Part shown: positions 7,502-17,455 of the stretch, in pieces | Numbering within the stretch: position 1 is the first letter of the stretch | How the letters are laid out: every line of letters starts with the position of its first letter | DNA from: Paludibacteraceae bacterium | GTDB lineage: Bacteria > Bacteroidota > Bacteroidia > Bacteroidales > Paludibacteraceae | Length of the DNA: 46,588 nt | Assembly (NCBI GenBank): GCA_017479885.1 | Contig: JAFVBR010000047.1 | Span: 1 to 46,588, forward strand | Direction of reading: 5' to 3' | Position numbers and translations under genes: made by a program | Notes under the pieces: model-generated | What the model was told of the DNA's origin: nothing | The model's database searches: none | Seen by the model: the letters and a program-made list of their open reading frames with translations, nothing else

Positions 7502-8350
7502 ATGAGAACAAATTTTGAAGAATTGCTTGAAGCAGGTGCTCATTTCGGTCACCTCAAGCGCAAATGGAATCCCGCTATGGCTCCTTATATATTTATGGAG
7601 CGCAACGGAATCCACATCATCGACCTCAACAAGACAGTCGTTAAAATCGAAGAGGCTGCAGAGGCTCTGAAGAACATTGCCAAGTCCGGTCGCAAAGTAC
7701 TCTTTGTCGCTACCAAGAAACAGGCAAAGGATGTCGTAGCCGAGAAAGCTCAAGAAATCGGTATGCCTTACATCACAGAGCGTTGGGCAGGCGGTATGCT
7801 CACCAACTTCCCCACCATCCGCAAGGCTGTGAAGAAAATGTCGTCTATCGACAAAATGATGACTGACGGTACTTTCGACAATATCTCCAAACGTGAGAAA
7901 CTGCAGATTACACGTCAGCGCGAGAAACTTGAGAAAAACCTTGGTTCTATCGCCGACCTTACCCGTCTGCCGAGCGCAGTGTTTGTAGTTGACGTTATGA
8001 AAGAGCATATCGCAGTTGCCGAGGCTCAGCGTCTGGGTATTCCTGTATTCGGAATCGTTGACACCAACTCCGATCCTAACAATATCGACTTCGTTATTCC
8101 TGCAAACGACGATGCTACATCTTCTATCACCGTCATCCTCAATGCTGTAGTTGCAGCTATCAAGGAAGGTATCGAAGAGCGCAAAGTAGAGAAGGCTGAC
8201 GAGACTGCAGCTGCAGCACAGGCCGACGAAGAGGCTCCGGCTCCCAAAGAGCGCCGTCAGCGCGTTCGCAAACAGGCTGAACCCAAAGCTCCCGAGAAAG
8301 TGGCAGAGGCAGCTCCCGAAGCAGCAGAAGAGGAAACTCCTGCAGAATAA
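7502..8350 (+). CDS. rpsB: 30S ribosomal protein S2
   Basis: This is small-subunit protein S2, 282 residues. Motifs seen are LLEAGAHFGHLKRKWNP at the N-terminus, the RKVLFVATKKQA strand, ERWAGGMLTNF and PVFGIVDTNSDP. After about residue 225 comes an Ala/Glu/Lys-rich tail rich in APxAP and EEETPAE pieces, longer than in the enterobacterial protein and common in Bacteroidota. It lies 41 nt upstream of tsf, the conserved S2-EF-Ts pair. Confidence 0.98.
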   Translation: MRTNFEELLEAGAHFGHLKRKWNPAMAPYIFMERNGIHIIDLNKTVVKIEEAAEALKNIAKSGRKVLFVATKKQAKDVVAEKAQEIGMPYITERWAGGMLTNFPTIRKAVKKMSSIDKMMTDGTFDNISKREKLQITRQREKLEKNLGSIADLTRLPSAVFVVDVMKEHIAVAEAQRLGIPVFGIVDTNSDPNNIDFVIPANDDATSSITVILNAVVAAIKEGIEERKVEKADETAAAAQADEEAPAPKERRQRVRKQAEPKAPEKVAEAAPEAAEEETPAE

Positions 8351-8391
8351 TTTGTGAATACTGATTGTAAATCTTCAAATTATCAATAACT

Positions 8392-9381
8392 ATGGCAGTA
8401 ACACTTGCAGATATTAAGAAACTGCGCGACATTACCGGCGCAGGTATGATGGACGTTAAGAAGGCTCTTGAAGAGGCTAACGGTGATTTCGAGCAGGCAA
8501 AAGACTTGCTTCGCAAGCGCGGTCAGGCTATCGCAGCAAAGCGTAGCGACCGTGAGGCATCAGAAGGTTGCGTGCTTGGTCGTGCAGAAAACGGCTTTGC
8601 AGCAATCGTGGCAGTAAAATGCGAAACCGACTTCGTTGCAAAGAATGCTGATTTTGTGGCTCTCGTCAAGTTGATTCTTGATGTTGCCATGGATCGTCAG
8701 CCCGCATCCCTCGAGGCATTGAAGAACGAAGTTGTCAGCGGTCGCACTATAGCCGAACTTGTAACAGAGCGCTCGGGTGTGACAGGCGAAAAGATGGAAC
8801 TGAGCGACTACGTGTTCCTTCGCGGAGCAAAAGTGGATGCTTACAACCACCTCGGCAACAAACTCTCATCACTTGTAGCAGTGGCTGAAGCAGAAGCTCC
8901 TCAGGAGACCGTTCACGGCATCTCTATGCAGGTGGCAGCTATGTCGCCTATCGCTGTTTCTGCTGAACTCGTTGCTCAGGAAGTGAAAGACCACGAACTC
9001 AGCGTTGCTGTTGAGAAAACCAAACAGGACGAAATCAACAAGGCTGTTGAGAACGCACTGCGCAAAGCAGGCATCAATCCTGCTCATGCTGATTCGATGG
9101 ACCACATCGAGAGCAACACTACCAAAGGTTGGCTCACAGCAGAACAGGCAGAACTCGCCAAGCAGATTCGCAACACCGTTCCTCAAGAGGCTGAGGCAAA
9201 CATCAACATGAAGAAAGTTGAAATGATTGCCCAAGGTCGTCTTCAGAAGTTCCTCAAAGAGTCAACTCTGCTCGAGCAAATCTACGTTATGTCGGAAGAG
9301 AAAGAACTCGTAAAGGACGTTCTGAAGAAAGCCGGTGTAACTGTATGCGACTTCAAGCGTGTAACACTCAACCAAGAGTAA
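8392..9381 (+). CDS. tsf: Translation elongation factor Ts
   Basis: EF-Ts is the nucleotide exchange factor that releases GDP from EF-Tu. The 329-residue protein begins with the UBA-like helical domain (TLADIKKLRDITGAGMMDVK), followed by the CETDFVAKN motif that contacts EF-Tu near residue 80. The C-terminal core domains are complete. It is transcribed with rpsB, and the intergenic 41 nt hold no terminator. Confidence 0.98.
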   Translation: MAVTLADIKKLRDITGAGMMDVKKALEEANGDFEQAKDLLRKRGQAIAAKRSDREASEGCVLGRAENGFAAIVAVKCETDFVAKNADFVALVKLILDVAMDRQPASLEALKNEVVSGRTIAELVTERSGVTGEKMELSDYVFLRGAKVDAYNHLGNKLSSLVAVAEAEAPQETVHGISMQVAAMSPIAVSAELVAQEVKDHELSVAVEKTKQDEINKAVENALRKAGINPAHADSMDHIESNTTKGWLTAEQAELAKQIRNTVPQEAEANINMKKVEMIAQGRLQKFLKESTLLEQIYVMSEEKELVKDVLKKAGVTVCDFKRVTLNQE

Positions 9382-9396
9382 TTAAGTTGGTTTCAC

Positions 9397-9525
9397 GTAG
9401 AGACAGCGCAGTATTGCGCGTTGCATTGGAACGTCTCTATTAAGAGCCAATTCACACCTTTAGAGACATTTGACCAAATGTCTCTAAATCAAAAGCGGAA
9501 TTGCATTGCTGTTCCGCTTATTTTT
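9397..9525 (+). terminator. Terminator region after tsf
   Basis: AGAGACATTTG (9462-9472) pairs with CAAATGTCTCT (9475-9485). A second hairpin, AAGCGGAA (9493-9500) with TTCCGCTT (9512-9519), is followed by ATTTTTG and is the clear intrinsic terminator. Further upstream, AGAGAC (from about 9399) and GTCTCT (from about 9433) flank a GCGCA-GTAT-TGCGC stem, a REP-like palindrome. Confidence 0.75.
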
Positions 9526-9526
9526 G

Positions 9527-9558
9527 TTTGTGGAATTGGGAAATTAGCACTACCTTTG
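9527..9558 (+). promoter_or_regulatory. Promoter of the DUF2400-hydrolase pair
   Basis: TTTG lies at 9527-9530 and TACCTTTG at 9551-9558, with a 20 bp spacer. This puts the start of the next protein at 9576. Confidence 0.75.
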
Positions 9559-9575
9559 CAAAACAATATACGTTT

Positions 9576-10319
9576 ATGACTGAAAACATCAGAAATACAC
9601 TTATCTCAAATGCCGAACTGTATGAAACTGAGTCGTTTGTCAATGGTGACCCGTCGTGGTTTATGCACCAAGTGTCAGGCGAAGCGAATCAGGAGGCATT
9701 GGCATTCATAGCCTCCACTCTTAGTTATGGCAACCGCAAGCAGTTTATGCCAAAGATAGAATATCTGATGCAAATGTCAGAAGGCAAGACTGCCTCGTGG
9801 ATAAGAGATGGAAAATTCCTGACGATGTTTCCTGATGATAACAATTGTTTTTATCGCTTGTACACCAATCATCAGATGTATCTCTTCTTTCTTGCATACC
9901 GAAGTCTTATGCTTGAATACGGCAGCCTCGGAGAATACGTCAAACTGCATGCCGATACGGGAATAAAAGCTGTTGAATGTATCTGCAACTACTTTTCCGG
10001 CAGGGGTATAAGTGTAATTATCCCTAAAGATACCGCCTCGCCCTGCAAACGTGTCTGTATGTTTCTCAGGTGGATGGTTCGCACCGGTTCACCGGTTGAT
10101 CTCGGTCTGTGGAGTTTCATCGACAAACGTACTCTCATTATCCCTCTTGATACTCACGTACTGCAACAGGCAGTCAGCCTTGGCCTGCTTCGCAGCAAAA
10201 CTGCATCAATGAGTGCCGCCGTCAAACTGACCGACACACTGAGTGAAGTATTCCCCGATGACCCTCTTAAGGGTGATTTCGCCTTGTTCGGATACGGAGT
10301 CAACAATAAACAGATATGA
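9576..10319 (+). CDS. TIGR02757 / DUF2400 family protein
   Basis: This 247-residue cytoplasmic protein is recognisable as the TIGR02757 (DUF2400) family common in Bacteroidota, by its ANQEALAFIASTLSYGNRKQ start, the central NYFSGRG and SPCKRVCMFLRWMVR segments, the LIIPLDTHVLQQA motif and the C-terminal DPLKGDFALFGYGV. The central and C-terminal pattern (helical, LDTH, Asp near the end) recalls helix-hairpin-helix DNA glycosylases, but no activity is established, so I leave it unassigned. The ATG at 9576 follows the promoter; an upstream in-frame ATG at 9501 would lie inside a terminator. Its stop overlaps the next start (ATGA), implying translational coupling. Confidence 0.85.
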   Translation: MTENIRNTLISNAELYETESFVNGDPSWFMHQVSGEANQEALAFIASTLSYGNRKQFMPKIEYLMQMSEGKTASWIRDGKFLTMFPDDNNCFYRLYTNHQMYLFFLAYRSLMLEYGSLGEYVKLHADTGIKAVECICNYFSGRGISVIIPKDTASPCKRVCMFLRWMVRTGSPVDLGLWSFIDKRTLIIPLDTHVLQQAVSLGLLRSKTASMSAAVKLTDTLSEVFPDDPLKGDFALFGYGVNNKQI

Positions 10320-11401
10320 CTAAAACAATGAAAACCATAATTATACTTTCCTCCATAGCAATAGTTCTGGCTGTTGTGGCATTTGCCATTCTATCTCATC
10401 CTGCTTTCGGACGAAAACCTTCGGCAGAACGAAAGGCAAGAATCGAGAACTCCGCAAATTGGCGTAACGGCATGTTCCACAATCAGATTCCAACGCCTCA
10501 ATTCACAGGCAGGAAAGGCGGTTTCCGCACTCTGTGGGAGTTTCTGACAGACAATGATGCCCGGCGTACTCCCTCCGAGCCGCTAAACGCCGTGAAAACC
10601 GACCTGAAAAATCTGCCGCCTGATACTGATTTGTTGGTATGGTTCGGACACTCGTCATATCTTTTCCGTTTGGGAGGCAAGACTTTTCTTGTTGACCCTG
10701 TGCTGAAAACCGGGTTCCCTTCGTCTCTAATGATGAAGCCGTTCAAGGGAACTGATATTTATTCGCCTGACGACCTACCGGATATTGACTGCCTGATTAT
10801 TACTCACGAGCATTGGGATCATCTTGATTATGCCACACTCTGTGACTTGCGCGAAAAAGTGCATTATGCCGTTTGCCCGCTCGGAGTAGGGGAATATTTG
10901 GAGTATTGGGGATACGACAAAAACTGTATTTATGAGACCGATTGGTACGAACAAACCTGTCTGCCTACTGAAGAAGACGGACAAAATATCCTTATAACCT
11001 GTCTTCCGACAAGACATTTCTCCAACCGTTTGCTGAGTAGAAACCAAACATTATGGGCATCGTATATGGTGCAAAACGGCTCACGCAAGGTTTACATCGG
11101 CGGCGATGGCGGCTACGATGGGCGGTTCAGCGAAATCCGAGAGACCTATGGAAGAGTTGACTTGGCGCTGATGGAAAACGGCCAATATAACAAGGATTGG
11201 GCTAACATTCATCTCTTGCCTGAAGATTTGGAAAGAGCCATACTCGACCTTGATGCCAAGCAAGTATTTACTGTACATCACGACAAATTCGCGCTTGCCA
11301 AACATGCATGGGATGAGCCTGACAATGTGGCAAAAGCGATTGCACAAAAAGATAATATAGTGTTGCTTGACCAACCTATAGGTACAATAGTTGAATTTTA
11401 G
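10316..11401 (+). CDS. Membrane-anchored metallo-beta-lactamase-fold hydrolase (UlaG/NAPE-PLD-like)
   Basis: The 361-residue protein has an N-terminal hydrophobic segment (about 6-26), so it is either secreted or anchored, then a metallo-beta-lactamase fold. It shows DLLVWFGHSSYLF and FLVDPVL strands, the metal motif THEHWDHLDY (HxHxDH), a later His in LPTRHFSNR, and GGDGGYDGRF (metal Asp). Layout and motifs match the UlaG / N-acyl-phosphatidylethanolamine phospholipase D-like group, so a phosphodiester or lactone substrate is plausible but unproven. The start at 10316 overlaps the previous stop; an ATG four codons further in (10328) is an alternative. Confidence 0.85.
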   Translation: MTKTMKTIIILSSIAIVLAVVAFAILSHPAFGRKPSAERKARIENSANWRNGMFHNQIPTPQFTGRKGGFRTLWEFLTDNDARRTPSEPLNAVKTDLKNLPPDTDLLVWFGHSSYLFRLGGKTFLVDPVLKTGFPSSLMMKPFKGTDIYSPDDLPDIDCLIITHEHWDHLDYATLCDLREKVHYAVCPLGVGEYLEYWGYDKNCIYETDWYEQTCLPTEEDGQNILITCLPTRHFSNRLLSRNQTLWASYMVQNGSRKVYIGGDGGYDGRFSEIRETYGRVDLALMENGQYNKDWANIHLLPEDLERAILDLDAKQVFTVHHDKFALAKHAWDEPDNVAKAIAQKDNIVLLDQPIGTIVEF

Positions 11402-11412
11402 AGCATTCGCGG

Positions 11413-11444
11413 CTTGCAGATGTCAGAAATTTGCAGTAACTTTG
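11413..11444 (+). promoter_or_regulatory. Promoter of V-ATPase D-I-K
   Basis: CTTG lies at 11413-11416 and TAACTTTG at 11437-11444, with a 20 bp spacer. The presence of a promoter directly before subunit D supports D-I-K as a separate operon from the rest of the complex. Confidence 0.75.
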
Positions 11445-11474
11445 TAGCCGATAAAATCTGTTATTAATTAGATA

Positions 11475-12074
11475 ATGGCAATAGCGTTTCAATATAACAA
11501 AACGTCTCTTCAGAGTTTGGAAAAAAACCTGAAGATGCGTGTGCGTGCTCTGCCGACTCTGAAAAACAAAGAGTCAGCATTGCGTATGGAAGTAAAGAAG
11601 GCCAAGGACGAGGTGGCAAGACTTGACATGGAAGTTGAAGAGCGTATAGCCGCCTACGACCAGATGTTGGCATTATGGGGAGAGTTTGACACATCGCTTC
11701 TGCATGTTGACGATGTAAGGATGAGTGTCAAGAAGATAGCGGGTGTGCGCGTGCCGGTGCTTGACGAGGTGGTTTACAGCACCAAGCCGTTCAGCGTTTT
11801 CTCCGCTCCTAAATGGTATGCCGACGGATTTACCCAACTTAAGGAATTGGCGCAGGTAGGTATAGAGCAAGTGTTTTGCCGTGAGAAAGTTAACCTGCTT
11901 GAATATGCAAGAAAAAAGAGCACTCAGAAAGTGAATCTGTTTGAAAAAGTTCAGATTCCCGGATATGAAGATGCTATCCGCAAAATTAAGCGCTTTATGG
12001 AAGACGAGGAGAACTTGAGCAAATCAAGTCAGAAGATTGTGAAATCGAAACGTGAAAAGGAGGCTCAGGCATGA
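11475..12074 (+). CDS. ntpD: V-type ATP synthase subunit D (central stalk)
   Basis: This is the 199-residue rotor-shaft subunit of the V1 sector, which turns inside the A3B3 head. It is mostly two long helices forming a coiled coil: the N-terminal helix starts FQYNKTSLQSLEKNLKM with LPTLKNKESAL, and the C-terminal helix ends in RKIKRFMEDEENLSKSSQ. The region between is globular. It overlaps the start of subunit I by four bases (ATGA). In Bacteroidota the usual gene order is E, a small protein, A, B, D, I, K; here D is the first gene and B lies 27 kb away. Confidence 0.93.
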   Translation: MAIAFQYNKTSLQSLEKNLKMRVRALPTLKNKESALRMEVKKAKDEVARLDMEVEERIAAYDQMLALWGEFDTSLLHVDDVRMSVKKIAGVRVPVLDEVVYSTKPFSVFSAPKWYADGFTQLKELAQVGIEQVFCREKVNLLEYARKKSTQKVNLFEKVQIPGYEDAIRKIKRFMEDEENLSKSSQKIVKSKREKEAQA

Positions 12075-13906
12075 TAACAAAAATGAAGAAATACACGTTT
12101 CTCGTGTTTCACCGCGATTATGAGCATTTCTTGGAGCAACTGAGAGAGGCGGGCGTACTGCATGTCGCTGAAAAAGCAACAGGCATTGCCGATAATGATT
12201 CGCTTCAGCAGCAGATTCAACTGACCGGACGCATCCGTAAAACCATTTCTTCTGCCGAGCAGTATCTTCCGGAAGGAAGTGCACCCGTAAACACTGGTAA
12301 TGCACCTGCCGATACAGAGGCCCTAATTGCCGAACTCCCGCAGATTATTGCAGAGAAGCAGCAACTTGCCGAGTTTTTGAATGCAGTACAGAAAGAGCAG
12401 AAGCGCATGCAGGTGTGGGGAAACTTTTCTGTTGACAAGCTGAAAGCATTGCAAGCCGAAGGATATGACCTGCAATACTATGTATGTCCCAAGAACAAGT
12501 TTAATGCCGAGTGGGAAACAGAGTATAATGCATTCGTTGTGGCAGAAGATGGAGGATTGATATATTTTGTTACCATCAACAAACCTGCCGTACAAGAACA
12601 GATAGATGCCGAGCAAGTGCAACTCAACAGTCACAATGCCCAACAGCTTGAGGCTGACGCAGAAGGACTCAAGGGTTTGATTGCCGCCAAGCAGGCTCAA
12701 CTTGAAGCGTGGGCTATTGCGCATACAGGCGAACTCGAAGAGGCTGAACGGCAGAACAACCAAAGCATAGATTGGAAACGTGTAGCCCTCTCAACCACTC
12801 AACTTGCAGACGATACATTGTGTCTGCTCGAAGGTTTCTGCCCGATAGACGGCACTGAAGAACTTGACAAGATGCTTGATCAGGAGCATATTTTCTATAC
12901 CTCGGAGGATCCGACCGAAGAAGACAATACGCCTGTTAAACTGCGTAACAATTGGTTCACACGTATGTTCGAGTGTCTGACGGGTATGTACGGTTGGCCT
13001 GTTTATGGCGAATTTGACCCGACCCCCATTCTTGCTCCGTTCTTCCTGCTGTTCTTTGCTCTTTGTATGGGTGACGCCGGTTACGGAATACTGCTCATTA
13101 TCTTCGGAATACTTACTGCAAGGAAAGTGATTAACATCGAGATGTTCGAAGGTCTCGGTCCGCTCATTACCACTCTCGGCATCGGTACGCTTGTGGTAGG
13201 CTTCTTCCTTGGCACATTCTTCGGAATTGACCTTTACACTGCTTCATGGGTGCCTGACAGTCTGAAGTCAGTGATGATAAAGGGCGATGTGGCAGGCTTT
13301 GATATTCAGATGGTGATGGCACTCTGTATAGGTGTGTTCCACATCTGTCTCGCAATGATTATCAAAGCAATATGTTACACCAAGCGCTTCGGATTCAAGC
13401 AGAATATCTCCACATGGGGTTGGCTGCTGCTGATATTGGGTGCATTGGCAACCGGCATCTTTGCTTTGACCGATGTGTTCTCTCCCGAAGTCACCAAGTG
13501 GGTGCTGATAGCCGTTGGTTCTGTTTCAGCTTTGGGAATCTACATATTCAACACACCCGGCAGAAATCCTCTTATCAATATAGGTGCAGGTCTTTGGGAC
13601 ACTTACAATATGGCGACAGGTATTCTTGGCGATGTGCTCTCATATATCCGTCTCTATGCATTAGGGCTCGCAGGCGGCATGCTCGGTGCAGCATTCAACA
13701 GCCTTGGTTTGATGGTGCTTGGTGAAAACCCCAATGTAGGCACATGGTTAGGCTTCATTGCCATACTTATTGTAGGGCACTTGCTCAATCTCTGCATGTC
13801 GGCTCTCGGTGCCTTTGTCCATCCTCTGCGTCTGAGTTTCGTTGAGTATTTCAAGAACTCAGGATACGAGGGCAAAGGGCATCTTTACAAACCATTTGCC
13901 AAATAA
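12071..13906 (+). CDS. ntpI: V-type ATP synthase subunit I (membrane stator, a-subunit homologue)
   Basis: This is the 611-residue stator subunit. The N-terminal half (to about 315) is cytoplasmic and helical, and the C-terminal half has about seven or eight transmembrane segments, beginning at PTPILAPFFLLFFALCMGDAGYG, a conserved entry motif. The transmembrane segment with SYIRLYALGLAG carries the essential Arg that faces the rotor-ring carboxylate. The length is slightly short for the family (600-680). The start overlaps the subunit D stop, so translation is probably coupled; subunit K follows after 52 nt. Confidence 0.94.
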   Translation: MITKMKKYTFLVFHRDYEHFLEQLREAGVLHVAEKATGIADNDSLQQQIQLTGRIRKTISSAEQYLPEGSAPVNTGNAPADTEALIAELPQIIAEKQQLAEFLNAVQKEQKRMQVWGNFSVDKLKALQAEGYDLQYYVCPKNKFNAEWETEYNAFVVAEDGGLIYFVTINKPAVQEQIDAEQVQLNSHNAQQLEADAEGLKGLIAAKQAQLEAWAIAHTGELEEAERQNNQSIDWKRVALSTTQLADDTLCLLEGFCPIDGTEELDKMLDQEHIFYTSEDPTEEDNTPVKLRNNWFTRMFECLTGMYGWPVYGEFDPTPILAPFFLLFFALCMGDAGYGILLIIFGILTARKVINIEMFEGLGPLITTLGIGTLVVGFFLGTFFGIDLYTASWVPDSLKSVMIKGDVAGFDIQMVMALCIGVFHICLAMIIKAICYTKRFGFKQNISTWGWLLLILGALATGIFALTDVFSPEVTKWVLIAVGSVSALGIYIFNTPGRNPLINIGAGLWDTYNMATGILGDVLSYIRLYALGLAGGMLGAAFNSLGLMVLGENPNVGTWLGFIAILIVGHLLNLCMSALGAFVHPLRLSFVEYFKNSGYEGKGHLYKPFAK

Positions 13907-13946
13907 GCCAACAAATAAGCTAATAAATAAAATAATAACAACATAA

Positions 13947-14378
<432 letters not shown>

Positions 14379-14405
14379 TTACTACAGATTAGAAATTAAG
14401 AATAG

Positions 14406-14449
14406 AGAATTAAGAATTGCCTTGGTGGTGACTCTTAATTCTTTTTTTT
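14406..14449 (+). terminator. Terminator of the D-I-K operon
   Basis: AGAATTAAGA (14406-14415) pairs with TCTTAATTCT (14433-14442), followed by a run of T through 14449. Confidence 0.85.
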
Positions 14450-14503
14450 GAAAAGACAAAAAATACAAGAAGAGTTTAAGAATCTTAAGTAACTTAAGAT
14501 ACT

Positions 14504-14538
14504 TGCAACCTGAAACATGCAACCTGAAACTTGAAACT
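14504..14538 (+). repeat. Short 14-bp tandem repeat in the Sel1 gene leader
   Basis: TGCAACCTGAAACA (14504-14517) is followed by TGCAACCTGAAACT (14518-14531) and a partial TGAAACT. It sits 10 nt before the start codon. Upstream is a small CTTAAG-TAA-CTTAAG palindrome (about 14484-14498). I see no standard promoter box here. Confidence 0.65.
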
Positions 14539-14547
14539 TTACCACTT

Positions 14548-16950
14548 ATGAATACAAAAGTTCCCGAAGGTCTGAAAGGATGGACCAAACTCATAATAGC
14601 AGGCGATGTAACAGCCTGTGACCCCGGCATCAACAACACTTCCACATATAAGGCTGAAGCACAATGCTCTGAGCTTGTGCTCGGGCAGGATTTGCGTCAG
14701 TTGATAAAAAACGAATGGTGGTCATCGGAAATTAGCACCCGCTTCAGTCCCCTGAAAATTATAGAGGTAACTGCCGATGGTGCCACATTGGAGTATGGCT
14801 CACAGAAGATAGAGGTCATAGTCAGCTCTTCCAAGAAGATTGCGGAGGTAGGGCTAAGCTATTCCTATGCAACGCTCTATGTCAGTCTTATGAAAGAAGA
14901 AGGCATTGACATCATTAACTCACGTTGGGATGTATTCACAAAAGAGGAATACGACTATCTTCTGTCGAAGGCGGGAAAAGCAGATGCAGATGCAATGAAT
15001 CGTTTGGCATATTGTCTCTATTATGGTGTGCCCCGCTTAGGCATAGCAGCCGATATGAAACAAGCAAATATGCTATGGGAAAAGGCTGCAAACAAAGGCA
15101 ACACTTTTGCTCAGCACTGTTTAGCCGTCAATTATTATTACGGTGACGATTGGACAGAGGTTGACAAAAAGAAAGCGTTCTCTCTATGGAAGAAAGCTGC
15201 TGAGCAGGGTAATATCCTTGCTATTAACCGTTTGGGAAGCCTCTATCTTTCAGGCGAAGAGGGGGTGGTGACGCAAAACCTGAAGAAAGCCTTCGAGTGC
15301 TTCAAGAAAGCCGCTGAAGAGGAGAAACAGGATGCCATTACGACGTTGGGTATGATGTATAATGAGGGGCAGGGCGTCAAGCAGGACTATAAGAAAGCAT
15401 TCGAATGTTTCGACGAGACTGCATATTCCGACAACCGTTGGGCATCGCAATGGTCGTGCTACTATCTTGGCTGGATGTATCGTAACGGCGAAGGCGTTGA
15501 ACGGGACGACAAAAAGGCACTCGGCTTCTATGAATACGCCGCCGGACAGGGATTGGCGGATGCCATGCAGGAGGCAGGATATATGTATTCAATGGGGCTC
15601 GGCTGCAATCGCGATTTAACCAAGGCGGTGGAGTATTGGCAGAAAGGTGTGGAAGCAGAAGACGGACTGTCTGCTTATTATCTTGCACTGTATTATGAAG
15701 ATTCAGGCTTGGGCAACGACCCCGATAAAGCTGACGAGTATCAGCAGAAAGCAGCTGACCTCGGCTATGAAGACGCAGAGCGGGAGATTCAACTCGGTCT
15801 GCGTCCGGGAGAGGAAGAGACAGACAAGGAAGTGGAGGAAGATATGCAGACAGGTGAGGACTATGAGGCACTGCTTGACAGTACTATGAGTAACCCGACA
15901 GAGCATGCCCGCGTTATCTGGCGCGGAGTCAAGCACGGTGACTCAGAGTGTATGCGCCGTTATCTGTATGTGGCATACAATTGTCAGGCTGAAGACGAAA
16001 TAGACACTGTCGCAGGGTGGCTCGCAGAGGAAGGCGATGAGAGGGCAAAACTGTATCAGCAGTTCCGAAAGAACGTGCCGGATTCTACACCACTTGCATC
16101 ATACTGCATGGCGTTCTTCGACAAAGAAGGTTCGCCATACGCCCCCGTCTATGGCGAAATGATATACACTCTGTGCCGTCTGCATACCAACGGAGTAGGG
16201 TTCTTCGAAGATGACGAGCCGACAGAACCGGAGGCTGTGACTGACACTCCTGATGCTGAAGATGTGAAGTATTGGTACAGCCTGTACAACCGCAGTGACT
16301 GCGCGTCCAATCAGATTGGCATCTACAGGGATGCTCTGCCATACGCCAATGGCGGAAATGCTGATGCTGAGTATATCGTAGGCTATCTGCTTTTGCATGG
16401 AATAAAAACCAAATATTCCTCTCCTAACACCGTCTATCTCGAACCTGATAAACAGAAAGCTAAAAAATGGCTACTGAAGGCTGTCGCCGAAGGAATTGTA
16501 AAAGCAAACCGCGAACTGTCATATACTTGTGAGTATGGCACAGAGGAATGGCTTGGGTACATACAGAAGGGCGCAGAACAGGGAGAACCTGAGTGTATGG
16601 AGCGTTGGCAGAAATGGCTCCATGAGCACGACGAGGCTCAGAAGGCTGCCGGGCAGTGTCTGAAAAGAGTGGAGCAGGGCAGCCGTCATGCAATGCTTGA
16701 GATGGCTGACTATTACCTGAAAGGTTATGGTGTGGAGAAGAATCCTGAGGAGGCATTCCGCCTTGTTGAATATGTTTATAAGAACTCATCGGCTACACCC
16801 TATGACAGTTTGCACGACGATGCGGCAGAACTGCTGCAGAAGTTCTATGCCGAAGGCATCGGAGTAGAGAAGGACCCCGACAAGGCATGGCAGATATACA
16901 CCGACCTCAAAAGCGATTGGGATGACCTCGAAGACATACTCTCAAGGTAA
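14548..16950 (+). CDS. Large Sel1-repeat protein
   Basis: This 800-residue, acidic protein has no signal peptide or transmembrane segment, so it is probably cytoplasmic. The first ~130 residues are of unknown type, with GLKGWTKLIIAGDVTACDPG and a beta-rich stretch. From about residue 145 it is a chain of Sel1/TPR-like helical pairs of about 36 residues, with the typical ALAxY...G.GVxxDxxKAxxxxxKAAxxG pattern. At least eight run to about 425. A more diverged acidic segment follows, then further Sel1 units at about 600-800, ending GIGVEKDPDKAWQIY. Sel1 arrays serve as protein-interaction scaffolds; the partner is unknown. The start at 14548 avoids the repeat in the leader. It has no clear operon partner. 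Confidence 0.85.
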   Translation: MNTKVPEGLKGWTKLIIAGDVTACDPGINNTSTYKAEAQCSELVLGQDLRQLIKNEWWSSEISTRFSPLKIIEVTADGATLEYGSQKIEVIVSSSKKIAEVGLSYSYATLYVSLMKEEGIDIINSRWDVFTKEEYDYLLSKAGKADADAMNRLAYCLYYGVPRLGIAADMKQANMLWEKAANKGNTFAQHCLAVNYYYGDDWTEVDKKKAFSLWKKAAEQGNILAINRLGSLYLSGEEGVVTQNLKKAFECFKKAAEEEKQDAITTLGMMYNEGQGVKQDYKKAFECFDETAYSDNRWASQWSCYYLGWMYRNGEGVERDDKKALGFYEYAAGQGLADAMQEAGYMYSMGLGCNRDLTKAVEYWQKGVEAEDGLSAYYLALYYEDSGLGNDPDKADEYQQKAADLGYEDAEREIQLGLRPGEEETDKEVEEDMQTGEDYEALLDSTMSNPTEHARVIWRGVKHGDSECMRRYLYVAYNCQAEDEIDTVAGWLAEEGDERAKLYQQFRKNVPDSTPLASYCMAFFDKEGSPYAPVYGEMIYTLCRLHTNGVGFFEDDEPTEPEAVTDTPDAEDVKYWYSLYNRSDCASNQIGIYRDALPYANGGNADAEYIVGYLLLHGIKTKYSSPNTVYLEPDKQKAKKWLLKAVAEGIVKANRELSYTCEYGTEEWLGYIQKGAEQGEPECMERWQKWLHEHDEAQKAAGQCLKRVEQGSRHAMLEMADYYLKGYGVEKNPEEAFRLVEYVYKNSSATPYDSLHDDAAELLQKFYAEGIGVEKDPDKAWQIYTDLKSDWDDLEDILSR

Positions 16951-17257
16951 TAACCTTGTTGAGCGATTCCTGTCGTGCGATTTAATTTTTGAAACTTTGC
17001 ATATTATATATAAATCTCTGCGGCACAAGCCCCCCTTGCTCTCCTTCTCTCGGAATATACTTGAACTGCGCATGATACGCACGGAATAGAAGAAAAACAA
17101 TAATTGTTTGCAGTTGCAAATTATGTTCACTAATTTTGCATGCAAATTCTAACCCTTAACTGACTAACTAAAGATAAAACACGGCATATGATGAAAGTCT
17201 AAAGCGTGTTTTCATTTGCCGGATCAGAAAGAAGCAGTATCTTTGCGACACTTCTCA
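16951..17257 (+). promoter_or_regulatory. Intergenic region with two candidate promoters
   Basis: No gene is seen. Promoter P1 has TTTG 17107-17110 and TAATTTTG 17131-17138 (20 bp spacer). Promoter P2 has TTTG 17215-17218 and TATCTTTG 17238-17245 (19 bp spacer), so its transcript would begin almost at the first ATG (17258). Between them AAAACACG (17176-17183) can pair with CGTGTTTT (17205-17212), a possible weak terminator between P1 and P2. Confidence 0.6.
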
Positions 17258-17440
17258 ATGTCATTATTGGAAATGAAAGAAGATCAACATACAGAATTCA
17301 AACGTCTGTGGAAAGACGAATATATTCAATACATCAGTGGCTTTGCTAACGCGCAAGGCGGCATATTGTTTATCGGCATAGGTGACGATGGTACTGTATG
17401 CGGAGTTAATAATGCGGCTAAACTATTAGCTGACCTTCCC

Positions 17441-17455
17441 AATCAAATCAAATCA
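17441..17455 (+). repeat. Pentamer repeat (AATCA)x3 at the frameshift
   Basis: There are three consecutive AATCA units. Two (or five) units would keep the regulator gene in frame; three put it out of frame. Confidence 0.9.
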